21,108 nucleotides of DNA, taken from Lentisphaerota bacterium. Its GTDB lineage: Bacteria > Verrucomicrobiota > Kiritimatiellia > RFP12 > UBA1067. The notes beneath the pieces were generated by a model. It was given only the letters and a program-made list of their open reading frames with translations, did no database searches and had not been told where the DNA came from. The stretch is taken from contig SUVZ01000018.1 in NCBI GenBank assembly GCA_015061765.1, positions 1 through 21,108 on the forward strand, given 5' to 3'. The position numbers and the translations under genes are program-made. Shown here piece after piece: positions 1-8,395 of the stretch (position 1 is the stretch's first letter; each line of letters starts with the position of its first letter).

Positions 1-31
1 GACTGATTTTCACTTGCGGCAAAATGAAAAT

Positions 32-71
32 CGCCACTTCACCCCTATTTTATAAGGGTGCGGCGTTTTTT
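32..71 (+). terminator. Intrinsic terminator of an upstream gene
   Basis: A stem is formed by CGCC...CACCC (from 32) and GGGTG...GGCG (to 65), with an AT-rich loop, followed directly by six T residues at 66-71. This is the classical Rho-independent layout and presumably ends a gene lying left of the window. It overlaps the first codons of the giant ORF, so translation of that protein is unlikely to begin at the GTG at 58. Confidence 0.6.
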
Positions 72-3000
72 ATGCCAGAAAAAATGGGGAACCTCCATTG
101 AAGCATTGCCTCAATCGCGGATTTCTATAATAGATTCGATCCGCCCATATAAAGATGAAGTCGTTTCTTTTGGGGAGGTGTTGACTGGATTGTCGAAAAA
201 GGCGCGTATTACAGTCAGTAATTCACATTCGTCAGCCAGCTTGATGTTAAAAGATATTCGCACGCGCTATGTGGAAGATTTTTCATCAGGCAACTTGGAA
301 TATTGGGCGCCGAATATCCCTACCGATTGGACTGTGGAGAATGGTGCATATAAAGCAGCGAATGGAAGCGCGATAAAAATGATGGTCAGCTCGTACAGCG
401 GCGGTGAGTATTCAGATGTTGCCGTTCAAACAGAGTGTTGGCGTACAGGTTCAACATCCTCCTCTGCTGGTATAGTGTTAAGAGCTAGTGAGTCGTATAC
501 GCCGGAGACCGGGAATGGGTATATGTTTTTGGTGTCAGGAAATTCATATTCAGTCTGGAGAGTCCTTGGAGGGGCGGCCTCAACATTGCAGGGATGGACG
601 TCTACATCTCTTATAGGTGATGGGAAGAATACACTGTTAGCTAATGCGTCAGGAACATATTTATCTTTTTATCTTAATGGTAAAAAAGTATGGGAAGGCG
701 AGGATGCTGCCGTTTCGAGAGGTCGTGTTTGCCTTTGTGGCTATACGGAGTCAACTACTCCGACTATACATTATTTTGACAATGTTATTATAGATTCGGC
801 CTTGCCGACAAGTAGTGCGGTAAGTATGATGGATATGGTTGCACATATAATACCGGAGAATCCGTGGATATGTCCCGAACGCCCTATGGCAGAAAATTTA
901 AATGAGAATGATGATGGATTGGTGTCACTTGAAGATGGGGTGTTTGAGCTTGAAGGGTTGCCTGAATTTCCGTATGAGATAGCGCCGGGAGAAAGCATTT
1001 CGTTTGAAGTTACATGTTCTCCTCAACAAATAGGTTCGGTAATGTCGGCTGTGACATTACTGACTAACGATGAGAAGGAGCCTGTGAAAACGGTTGAGCT
1101 TTCAGCGGAAGGTATTCCAGATTATTTGGTATTGTCACCAAATTCAGGTTTTCATTTTGAAAGATTGAGGGGAAAAGAATTTGCTCCTGACAAAGTTGAT
1201 GTGTCAATTTCCAATCGTGCGGAAGTTGTCAGTGCCTGGCGGTTGATATTGCCGGAATGGCTTGATGCCAGTTTGGAGCGAGGAGAGTTGGGTGCGAAAG
1301 AATGTGTAGATGTTGTGATGTCTCCGAATCAAACCGCATATGCGCTTGCCGCAGGAGTGTATAGCGGTGTTGCAGTCTTAAGTAATGAGGTCACTTCTCT
1401 TGAATTATCTGATTGGGATATTGAAGTTACGAATAAGGTCGGTTGCATAAAAGCGCAGAATGTTATCGTATCTAATGCCGTTGATGCAGATGTTGCATTA
1501 AATGCGGTTGTTACACCATTGGAGACTGGTCGGGTAATCGCAAGTGAACCTTCGGAAGCGGTGGCGGTATCGCAAAGTACAACTGCGCTCGCTCCTGGGT
1601 ATTCAGGCACATTCCGAATTCCGCCGGGAATTGAGTTCCGCAAACAGGAGTTGCTTGTAAAGTTTGACGAAAATGCCGCGACAGCACAGGCACAAGAGGC
1701 GAAGCTCGCCGCATTGGGCGGCGGCGAAGTGGTTCGGCGGTATAAGCTTGTTCCGGGATTGGCGTTGATTAGAATCCCCGTGCCGGTGGCGACAACAAAG
1801 GAGATGGAAGAGCTTGTGCAGCGCTTCGAGGCAGCCACAGGTATTTCGTATGTTCAGCCTAACTATGAACAGAAAGCGTTGGCGATTCCGAACGATCCTC
1901 GGTTTGAAGAGTTGTATGCGATGCGCAATGTGGGACAAACCGGCGGCACTTCAGGATGCGATATTTCAGCTACGTTGGCGTGGGACCGCACAACGGGCAA
2001 TGAGTCGGTTATTGTCGGTGTTATTGACTCCGGCGTGGATTACAACCATGAGGACTTGACTGCAAATATGTGGGTTAACTCCGGAGAGGTTCCCGGGGAT
2101 GGAATCGACAATGACGGGAACGGCGTAGTTGACGATGTTTACGGCTACAATTCCATAGAGGACAGTGGCGATCCGATGGATGACAACAAGCACGGTACGC
2201 ACTGCGCCGGAACGATAGCCGCCGTCGGGAACAACGGTATCGGTGTTGCGGGTGTCTGTTGGACGGCTCGCATTATGGCGCTTAAATTTCTTGATTCAAA
2301 CGGAAGAGGTGACACGGCCAATGCCTTGGCATGTATTGAATATGCCGTTTTGAACGGAGCCAAGATTCTAAGCAATTCTTGGGGCGGAGGAGCGTATTCG
2401 TATGCCTTGAAAGAAATGATTGATGCCGCCGGCAAGCAAGGTGTTCTTTTCGTCGCGGCGGCCGGGAACGAGGGGACGAACAATGATGTAACTCCGCATT
2501 ATCCGTCAAGTTACTCTTGTGAAAACATCATTGCCGTTTTGTCGGTTGATCATAATGACCGCAGGGCGTCATCGTCGTGTTACGGTTTGGAGTCGGTTGA
2601 TATAGCGGCTCCTGGAGTAAATATTCTCAGCTGCTACATGGGCGGCGGTTATGTGAAGTTAAGCGGAACCTCAATGGCTACGCCTCATGTCTCGGGCGCG
2701 GCGGCATTGCTTTTGTCGGTCAATCAGGGTATGACGCCATACCAGATCAAGGAGACGCTTATGAACAGCGGCGATCCTGTAGCGGAAGGATTGTGCGTGT
2801 CTGGGAAGAGACTGAACGTAGCCCGCGCACTGCGTTCGTCCGGAAGGTGGCTTTCCGTTTCAAAAGAGCGAATCGAAAATCTTGAACCGGGTACGCAGAC
2901 CGATCTTGGCATCACTTTTGATGCCGGTTGGTGCGAGCCAGGCGTTTATGACGGTATTGTGCGATTTGCAAGCAATGACCAAAATAAGCCTGTGACGAAT

Positions 3001-6000
3001 CTTACCGTGCGTATGGTGGTTGAACCAGACGATCTTAGGGTGTCGCCCTCGACATCGTTTGATGTTTATGGCGTTGAGGGCGGACCGTTTTCACCGACAT
3101 CGGGTGTGTACAGAATTCGCAATGCATCTTCGATTCCGGTTTCATGGGCGGTTGCAACAAGTAATTCATGGATGTCGGTGTCGCCGTCGGAGGGTGTTAT
3201 TCCCGGTGGCGGTAGTCAGGATGTGGTTGTAACGGTTAATGAGCACGAACTGCAGGATTATCCGCAAGGGGCATATACGGCTGAATTGTTTATAGAAAAT
3301 AGAAACAACGGGATTGTGCAGAGACGGTTTGCGAATTTGACGATACGCAATACGGCGGGCGTATTGTATGTGGACCCCAGCCGGCCGGACGATTCCGGCT
3401 CGGGGAGAAGCTGGCGTTCTGCAAAGAAAACTCTCAATTCTGCTATTGCCAAGGCGATGGACGGTGCGACGATTGTGGTGACAAACGGCGTATATTCTCC
3501 GATTGATACGAGAGGCAAGACATTGACAATCCGTTCGGTAAACGGTCCGCTTGAGACTGTTATTGATGGACGGGATCAAGCGCAGTGTGCGATTCTCGGC
3601 GGGTCAAAATATGTTTCCGGTTATCGCGTTTTTGATACAAATGTTGTTGTCTCTGGTTTTATGTTGAGAAACGGACATGCTGAGCGAAAGCTTGTAAACG
3701 GCGTTTATCAAGGTGACATTTATGGCGGCGGTGCGTACGGCGGCGTTCTGACGAATTGCTATTTGATTGGTAATCGTGCGACGTACGGAGCTGGAGCGTA
3801 TGGATGTAAACTGTATGATTGTTTAGTTGCTCGGAATGAAGCGTCGTATGAGGGCGGTGGTTTGTATATTTGCGACGCGATTAATTGCAGAATTGAGTAT
3901 AATCGTGCTGAAAGAGGCGCGGGTATGTATCAAGGAAATGCAGTAGGATGTCTTATTGAACACAATCGTTCCGCCAGTTATGGAGGAGGCATATATTTAG
4001 GTTCGTTGCTCAATTGTACGGTTGTTGACAATAAATGCAGAAGTTACGGTGGTGCGGGCACATATCGTTCTGCAATGACAAATAGTATTGTATGGGGGAA
4101 TGTAAGAATTAGTGACGGAGCAACTTATAATACTGACGGCGGTTCAGCTGTACGCTCCTGCATTCAAACACCTGACAGTTATTACAATGCAAAGATCACT
4201 TTGGATTCTTACAGCATATCCTCGGATCCGAAGTTCGTTGATTCAGATTCAGGGATTTACATGCTTTCATCCTCGTCGCCATGTCTAAACCGTGGCGTTG
4301 TTGTCGATAATCTCACATCAGTGGATATGTTGGGCCGGGCGCGTGTTCAAGATGGCTCCCCGGATTGCGGCGCATATGAAGGAGTCCCGTCTGAATATGT
4401 GATTGCCGGAGCGGTTGATGGTGTCGGCCTGGTTGATCGACGAATTGCGCTTGTTGAAAGTGGCAGTACTGCACGATTCGCGGCAATAGCGATCGATCGA
4501 GATTTTGACAGTTTCCTTGTTGATGGGTCTGAAGTTTCGAGAAGTATGGTATATGAATGGGAAAATGTGACGTCGAACGGTAAGATTGTCGCTCGGTTCA
4601 GGAACGCTGATATTTTTGTTGATGCAAACCGACCTGACGACAGCGGAGACGGCAAAACATGGATGACGGCGAAGCGCACGTTAAATGGAGCCGTAAATTC
4701 CGTGTATGAAGGAGAAAGCATCATTGTAACGAATGGTATTTATACGGCTGTCAATACATTGGGGAAAAAGATTGTACTTCGTTCTGTTGAGGGAGCAAGT
4801 AAGACGATTATTGATGGTGGCGGGACAAATAGATGCGCAAATCTAACTGGGACGTATGTTGTCACGTCAGGGTATGGTGCTGGTTCAACGCTTATGGGCT
4901 TTACATTGCAGAATGGTTATTCTACAAGTACGGCTGGTGGCGCTTATTATGGAACTTTGGTGAATTGCATCGTGAGAGGCAATAAGGCTGAAACATCAGG
5001 TGGTGGCGTTTATTATTCCGCGCTTACAAATTGCGTGATAGCATCCAATATGGCTAATATAGGCGGCGGTATTCATTATGGGCGGGCGTTTAACTGTTCA
5101 ATTGTGGGAAATCGTGCGAATAAATCGAATAGCGGTGTTTATGGTAGTTATTGCAGGGATAGTGTTATATGGGGCAATCGTTTGCGTAATTGTGATACAA
5201 GTGATGTGCAGTCTGGCTCTTTCTTTAATTGCTATGTTGAAAATCCAAGTTCAATGTCTTCTACCATTTATACTACCGATCCGGGTTTGGTTGATCCAAT
5301 GAACGGAGATGCCAGACTGCGCGTGGGGTCACCTTGCATTGATAAGGGGATGCTGTTATCTAATTTCCCGTTGGGAGAATATGATGTGGTGATGAAGCCG
5401 CGTGTTTGCGGCGCACGGGTTGATATTGGAGCGTATGAGGGAAATGCCGTAGACGGATATGTTATTTCTGGGAGTGTATCGGGACATGGAGAATTGCTGT
5501 GCAATACGGCAATTGTTTCGCCAGGCGAGTCTGCTGTGTTTACGGCATTGCCATCAAAGCGAAAATTTTTAGGTTTTATGACTAATGGTGTTTTTGTCGC
5601 TACATCAAATATGACATTTGAATGGAATAACATAACATCTGACGGGGCAATCAAGGCTGTGTATGAAAAGGTTAATCTGTATGTGGATGCGAAACGTCCT
5701 GACGACACAGGAAGTGGAACTTCTTGGGCTACAGCGTATAAAACTCTACAAGCGGCTGTTGACGAGGCTTTGGATGATGAGATTGTTTATGTCGCGGCAG
5801 GTGTGTATGATCCGATAGAAGTAGATGATAAGTTTATTTTGATTAAGTCTGTTTCTGGTGCGGCTGACACAGTTGTTGATGGTGGCGGAAAAACTCGTTG
5901 TGCAAAACTTGGGAAGGCGACAGCGCATCATTCCGTTATTATGGATGGCTTTACATTTACTAATGGTTTTGCTGCCCAAGGCGCAGGAGTTCAATACGGA

Positions 6001-7881
6001 ACCCTTACGAATTGTATTATTGTCGCAAATGTTGCGTCAGGTTCGGGGTATGTATATGGAGGTGGAACCTATTATTCGGACTTATATTCATGCGAAATAA
6101 AAGATAATGTTGTCCGCGGTTCAGATGCTTATGCCGGAGGATGCTATTACGGGACTCGGGTGAATTGCGTAATTTCAGGAAATACTGTGGAAACAACAAC
6201 GCGATGGGCTTATGGTGGCGGTGTTTATTATGGAACATCCATAGGATGTTTGATTGTCAATAACTCCATAAAGGCATCAGAGACATCCTCGTTGTCGTGT
6301 TATGGAGGTGGATCATACTATGGAACATTGCGCAATTGTACTGTCGCCGGAAATCGTGTGCCTGCGGGGTTGACTTCTGCCGGCGTCTATAATGGATCAA
6401 TATACAATTCGATAGTATGGGAGAATCGTACTGAGGCCAATGTTTTGGCGAATCACCCTGGTTCAAGTATGTATTATTCCTGTTCAAGTCCAAGGCCGTC
6501 GGGAACATCGAATATTAATTCCAATCCGTTGTTTATTGATAACGGTAACGGAAATTATCAGTTGCAGGACAACTCGCCGTGTATAAATAGAGGGTATAAC
6601 TCCTATGTTGAAAATCAGGTTGATCTGCTTGGAAATTTACGTATCATGAATACAACGGTAGATATGGGAGCGTATGAATGGATGGGTACGGTGACGATGC
6701 CGGTTATTACACCTAGTGATGGAACGATATTTAAAGGGGTCGCGCAGAAGGTTACGATAACCTGCAATACGGATGATGTCATTATTTATTATACGCTTGA
6801 TGGAAGCGAACCGACAAGAGATAGTATGATTTATACCAAAGCATTCAATATTAAAGAAACAACAACAATCAAGGCTAAAGCATTTGCCGAGCAAATGTGG
6901 GCCAGTAAAATCGCGACTTCAAAAATTACGAAATTTGTGTATAGCGGGAACAAGGAGTTGGCTGAAGCATTGGATGTACCCGATTGGGAGGTGTTGACTG
7001 ACACTTCAAAACCATGGGTTAAGGTTGAAAATGTATCATCGGACAACGAAGATTCGGCGAAATGTGGCGGTATCGGTGATTCTGCATTGTCGTGGATGCA
7101 AGCTACAGTTACAGGTCGGGGAACATTGTCGTTTGTTTGGAAGACGTCATGTGAGGATGATCCTGATTTCGATGATTGGGATTATGTGCGCTTCCTTGTT
7201 GATGACGTGGAAGTTGTACGGAAGGACGGTGTTGACGACTGGTCTGTTGTTGAAGTTCGTTTGGATGCGTTAAAAACGCATGTTTTGCGTTGGGAGTATG
7301 TGAAGGACTCGTCTGGTGCAGAAGGAGAGGATTGTGTTTGGGTGGATAATGTTGTATGGATTAAGGATCCTGAACCAATACCAGAAATAAGTAAAGATTC
7401 TGAGGTTGCGGCGGCATTGGAAGGTTCTGTGGATGTGAAGCTGTCTGCGAACATCCACACGGTAGCGGAATATGCGGCTTACCGTACTTGGGCCTTAGGG
7501 CTTGAGGGTGTGACGGCACAGCAGGTGAAGGATTCCGCGTATTCTTGGCTTTCGTACGCGCTTGATACGGATGCGCTGATTGTTGCAGTACCAAAGGAAA
7601 GAGATTTGACGATTGACGGATTTACGCAAGGTTCTTCGTCTGGGGTCTTCGATCTTTCCGTATCGATAAGCGGTATTGCAGTCGGAGACAATGCAATGGC
7701 GGCGAATCTGAAGAAGGTGTTTGACGTTGAAGGTACGGGATTACTGGATGAGAGCGAATTCAAGGAAGAGAATGTCGATATTGAATTCGGCAAGCCCGAA
7801 GGCGGCAAGGTGAAGATTAAGGCGACACCGAAGGATCCAACAGTGAAACAGTTCTTCATGCGCGTAAGAATGAAACAGTAG
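58..7881 (+). CDS. Giant modular subtilase (S8) with three beta-helix modules; 5' end unresolved
   Basis: The ORF has 2607 codons and is predicted to be secreted or surface-attached. Modules in order: Ig-like segment (about 20-70); concanavalin/LamG-like sandwich (about 75-245); Ig/BACON-like segments (about 285-520); I9-like propeptide (about 535-625); subtilisin domain with D657 (VIDSGVDYNHEDL), H712 (HGTHCAG), oxyanion N804 (AAAGNEG) and S872 (SGTSMATPHVSG), so the catalytic set is intact; Ig/BACON-like segments (about 935-1100); three right-handed beta-helix modules starting near 1102, 1518 and 1873, each opening with VDxxRPDDxGxGxxW; a chitobiase-C-like segment (about 2212-2290, TLDGSEPT); a sandwich domain (about 2300-2440); and a C-terminal segment ending FFMRVRMKQ. 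The first residues have no signal peptide and no plausible Shine-Dalgarno, and a terminator overlaps the start. The gene may be 5'-truncated or frameshifted, or start further downstream. Substrate unknown. Confidence 0.85.
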   Translation: MRRFLCQKKWGTSIEALPQSRISIIDSIRPYKDEVVSFGEVLTGLSKKARITVSNSHSSASLMLKDIRTRYVEDFSSGNLEYWAPNIPTDWTVENGAYKAANGSAIKMMVSSYSGGEYSDVAVQTECWRTGSTSSSAGIVLRASESYTPETGNGYMFLVSGNSYSVWRVLGGAASTLQGWTSTSLIGDGKNTLLANASGTYLSFYLNGKKVWEGEDAAVSRGRVCLCGYTESTTPTIHYFDNVIIDSALPTSSAVSMMDMVAHIIPENPWICPERPMAENLNENDDGLVSLEDGVFELEGLPEFPYEIAPGESISFEVTCSPQQIGSVMSAVTLLTNDEKEPVKTVELSAEGIPDYLVLSPNSGFHFERLRGKEFAPDKVDVSISNRAEVVSAWRLILPEWLDASLERGELGAKECVDVVMSPNQTAYALAAGVYSGVAVLSNEVTSLELSDWDIEVTNKVGCIKAQNVIVSNAVDADVALNAVVTPLETGRVIASEPSEAVAVSQSTTALAPGYSGTFRIPPGIEFRKQELLVKFDENAATAQAQEAKLAALGGGEVVRRYKLVPGLALIRIPVPVATTKEMEELVQRFEAATGISYVQPNYEQKALAIPNDPRFEELYAMRNVGQTGGTSGCDISATLAWDRTTGNESVIVGVIDSGVDYNHEDLTANMWVNSGEVPGDGIDNDGNGVVDDVYGYNSIEDSGDPMDDNKHGTHCAGTIAAVGNNGIGVAGVCWTARIMALKFLDSNGRGDTANALACIEYAVLNGAKILSNSWGGGAYSYALKEMIDAAGKQGVLFVAAAGNEGTNNDVTPHYPSSYSCENIIAVLSVDHNDRRASSSCYGLESVDIAAPGVNILSCYMGGGYVKLSGTSMATPHVSGAAALLLSVNQGMTPYQIKETLMNSGDPVAEGLCVSGKRLNVARALRSSGRWLSVSKERIENLEPGTQTDLGITFDAGWCEPGVYDGIVRFASNDQNKPVTNLTVRMVVEPDDLRVSPSTSFDVYGVEGGPFSPTSGVYRIRNASSIPVSWAVATSNSWMSVSPSEGVIPGGGSQDVVVTVNEHELQDYPQGAYTAELFIENRNNGIVQRRFANLTIRNTAGVLYVDPSRPDDSGSGRSWRSAKKTLNSAIAKAMDGATIVVTNGVYSPIDTRGKTLTIRSVNGPLETVIDGRDQAQCAILGGSKYVSGYRVFDTNVVVSGFMLRNGHAERKLVNGVYQGDIYGGGAYGGVLTNCYLIGNRATYGAGAYGCKLYDCLVARNEASYEGGGLYICDAINCRIEYNRAERGAGMYQGNAVGCLIEHNRSASYGGGIYLGSLLNCTVVDNKCRSYGGAGTYRSAMTNSIVWGNVRISDGATYNTDGGSAVRSCIQTPDSYYNAKITLDSYSISSDPKFVDSDSGIYMLSSSSPCLNRGVVVDNLTSVDMLGRARVQDGSPDCGAYEGVPSEYVIAGAVDGVGLVDRRIALVESGSTARFAAIAIDRDFDSFLVDGSEVSRSMVYEWENVTSNGKIVARFRNADIFVDANRPDDSGDGKTWMTAKRTLNGAVNSVYEGESIIVTNGIYTAVNTLGKKIVLRSVEGASKTIIDGGGTNRCANLTGTYVVTSGYGAGSTLMGFTLQNGYSTSTAGGAYYGTLVNCIVRGNKAETSGGGVYYSALTNCVIASNMANIGGGIHYGRAFNCSIVGNRANKSNSGVYGSYCRDSVIWGNRLRNCDTSDVQSGSFFNCYVENPSSMSSTIYTTDPGLVDPMNGDARLRVGSPCIDKGMLLSNFPLGEYDVVMKPRVCGARVDIGAYEGNAVDGYVISGSVSGHGELLCNTAIVSPGESAVFTALPSKRKFLGFMTNGVFVATSNMTFEWNNITSDGAIKAVYEKVNLYVDAKRPDDTGSGTSWATAYKTLQAAVDEALDDEIVYVAAGVYDPIEVDDKFILIKSVSGAADTVVDGGGKTRCAKLGKATAHHSVIMDGFTFTNGFAAQGAGVQYGTLTNCIIVANVASGSGYVYGGGTYYSDLYSCEIKDNVVRGSDAYAGGCYYGTRVNCVISGNTVETTTRWAYGGGVYYGTSIGCLIVNNSIKASETSSLSCYGGGSYYGTLRNCTVAGNRVPAGLTSAGVYNGSIYNSIVWENRTEANVLANHPGSSMYYSCSSPRPSGTSNINSNPLFIDNGNGNYQLQDNSPCINRGYNSYVENQVDLLGNLRIMNTTVDMGAYEWMGTVTMPVITPSDGTIFKGVAQKVTITCNTDDVIIYYTLDGSEPTRDSMIYTKAFNIKETTTIKAKAFAEQMWASKIATSKITKFVYSGNKELAEALDVPDWEVLTDTSKPWVKVENVSSDNEDSAKCGGIGDSALSWMQATVTGRGTLSFVWKTSCEDDPDFDDWDYVRFLVDDVEVVRKDGVDDWSVVEVRLDALKTHVLRWEYVKDSSGAEGEDCVWVDNVVWIKDPEPIPEISKDSEVAAALEGSVDVKLSANIHTVAEYAAYRTWALGLEGVTAQQVKDSAYSWLSYALDTDALIVAVPKERDLTIDGFTQGSSSGVFDLSVSISGIAVGDNAMAANLKKVFDVEGTGLLDESEFKEENVDIEFGKPEGGKVKIKATPKDPTVKQFFMRVRMKQ

Positions 7882-7907
7882 AAAATACGGTAATTGTCAT
7901 TCTTTTG

Positions 7908-7941
7908 GTTACCACCGCATTTTGCAAAATGTGGTGGTAAC
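7908..7941. repeat. Dispersed palindrome, copy 1
   Basis: This is a 34-bp near-perfect palindrome. The left arm GTTACCACCGCATTTT is mirrored by AAAATGTGGTGGTAAC, with one G-T wobble position. It lies 26 bases after the stop of the giant gene. No T-tract follows, so it is not a standard terminator. Its arms match the copies at 15028 and 17861, and it is related to the one at 8002. Confidence 0.75.
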
Positions 7942-8001
7942 TTCTGTAGCGATTGAGGCTGATAAAGCAGTGTTAAAAATCCATTCGAAACAGTGGCAGG
8001 T

Positions 8002-8041
8002 TTTGTGATGACCACAGTTTGCAAACTATGGTCATCACAAA
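8002..8041. repeat. Dispersed palindrome, diverged copy 2
   Basis: This 40-bp palindrome has left arm TTTGTGATGACCACAGTTTG and the mirrored right arm, with a single mismatched pair. The centre TTTGCAAA is shared with copy 1, while the outer arms (GTGATGACCAC) differ. It lies 60 bases after copy 1 in the same intergenic region. Confidence 0.65.
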
Positions 8042-8082
8042 TTTCTCGGGTTTTAAAGTGTTGCTGGTAGATAGGGAGGGGA

Positions 8083-8149
8083 GTGTTGCCAATGTGTAAG
8101 TGTTGCCTGTATGCGAATATTGCCAATATCCAGTGTTGCCAATACCAAT
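8083..8149. repeat. 17-bp tandem repeat array
   Basis: Four contiguous units begin with (G/A)T(G/A)TTGCC at 8083, 8100, 8117 and 8133, giving periods of 17, 17 and 16 bp. Three of the four continue with AAT. A partial unit (GTGTTGC) lies at 8058. Minus-strand reading frames crossing the array are low-complexity artefacts. The array is upstream of the first ATPase gene, outside its core promoter. It is iteron-like in form and of unknown function. Confidence 0.6.
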
Positions 8150-8221
8150 TTTCAATACCAATAAGGTGTGCTTAGGCTACGGCGGAAAATTGGCAACTGA
8201 CAACATTGGTATTGGTAACAC
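8133..8221. repeat. Inverted repeat pair (17-bp arms)
   Basis: The unit GTGTTGCCAATACCAAT at 8133-8149 has an inverted counterpart ATTGGTATTGGTAACAC at 8205-8221, with 16 of 17 positions complementary and 55 bases between. Shorter complementary pieces (CCAATTTTC near 8145 and GAAAATTGG near 8185) lie inside. Together they could form a large stem-loop or paired binding sites. Confidence 0.6.
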
Positions 8222-8247
8222 TATCACACTGGCAATATTAAGCGGCT

Positions 8248-8328
8248 TTGAAAATGTGCGGTTGTTAAGGTGTATATACCCTTGAAAATGTGCGGCAATT
8301 GATAGTGATATATCCTTGAAAATGTGTG
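8248..8328. repeat. 34-bp tandem repeat array upstream of ATPase gene
   Basis: The core TTGAAAATGTG(C/T)G occurs at 8248, 8282 and 8316, exactly 34 bp apart each time. The first two copies also share TTGAAAATGTGCGG and a TATATA stretch late in the unit. The third copy runs into the -35 element of the ATPase promoter (8337). This position suits operator sites or iterons recognised by a dedicated regulator, possibly the adjacent ATPase itself. That role is inferred. Confidence 0.7.
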
Positions 8329-8336
8329 ATAGGTGA

Positions 8337-8365
8337 TTGACCTTCGAATTCATATTTGATAAAAT
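8337..8365 (+). promoter_or_regulatory. Sigma70-type promoter of the first ATPase gene
   Basis: TTGACC (8337-8342), a 17-base spacer and TAAAAT (8360-8365) give a near-consensus housekeeping promoter. The ATG at 8396 follows an AAGGAG ribosome binding site at 8385-8390. The promoter directly abuts the last 34-bp repeat. Confidence 0.6.
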
Positions 8366-8395
8366 CGTCGCAATTTCAAAGGATAAGGAGAAGCA

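Noticed and set aside
7908..7941. Palindrome as a standard Rho-independent terminator
   Set aside because: No T-tract follows on either strand, and the same arms recur between other genes. Better treated as a dispersed repeat, although it may still affect 3' ends.
7479..8161. Minus-strand ORFs over the end of the giant gene and the 17-bp repeats
   Set aside because: They are antisense to a well-supported gene and then translate tandem repeats (GNTGYWQYSHTGNTYTL); low-complexity artefacts.
8083..8328. Possible CRISPR array from periodic repeats
   Set aside because: Units are contiguous or degenerate with no identical repeats separated by unique spacers, and no cas genes are present.
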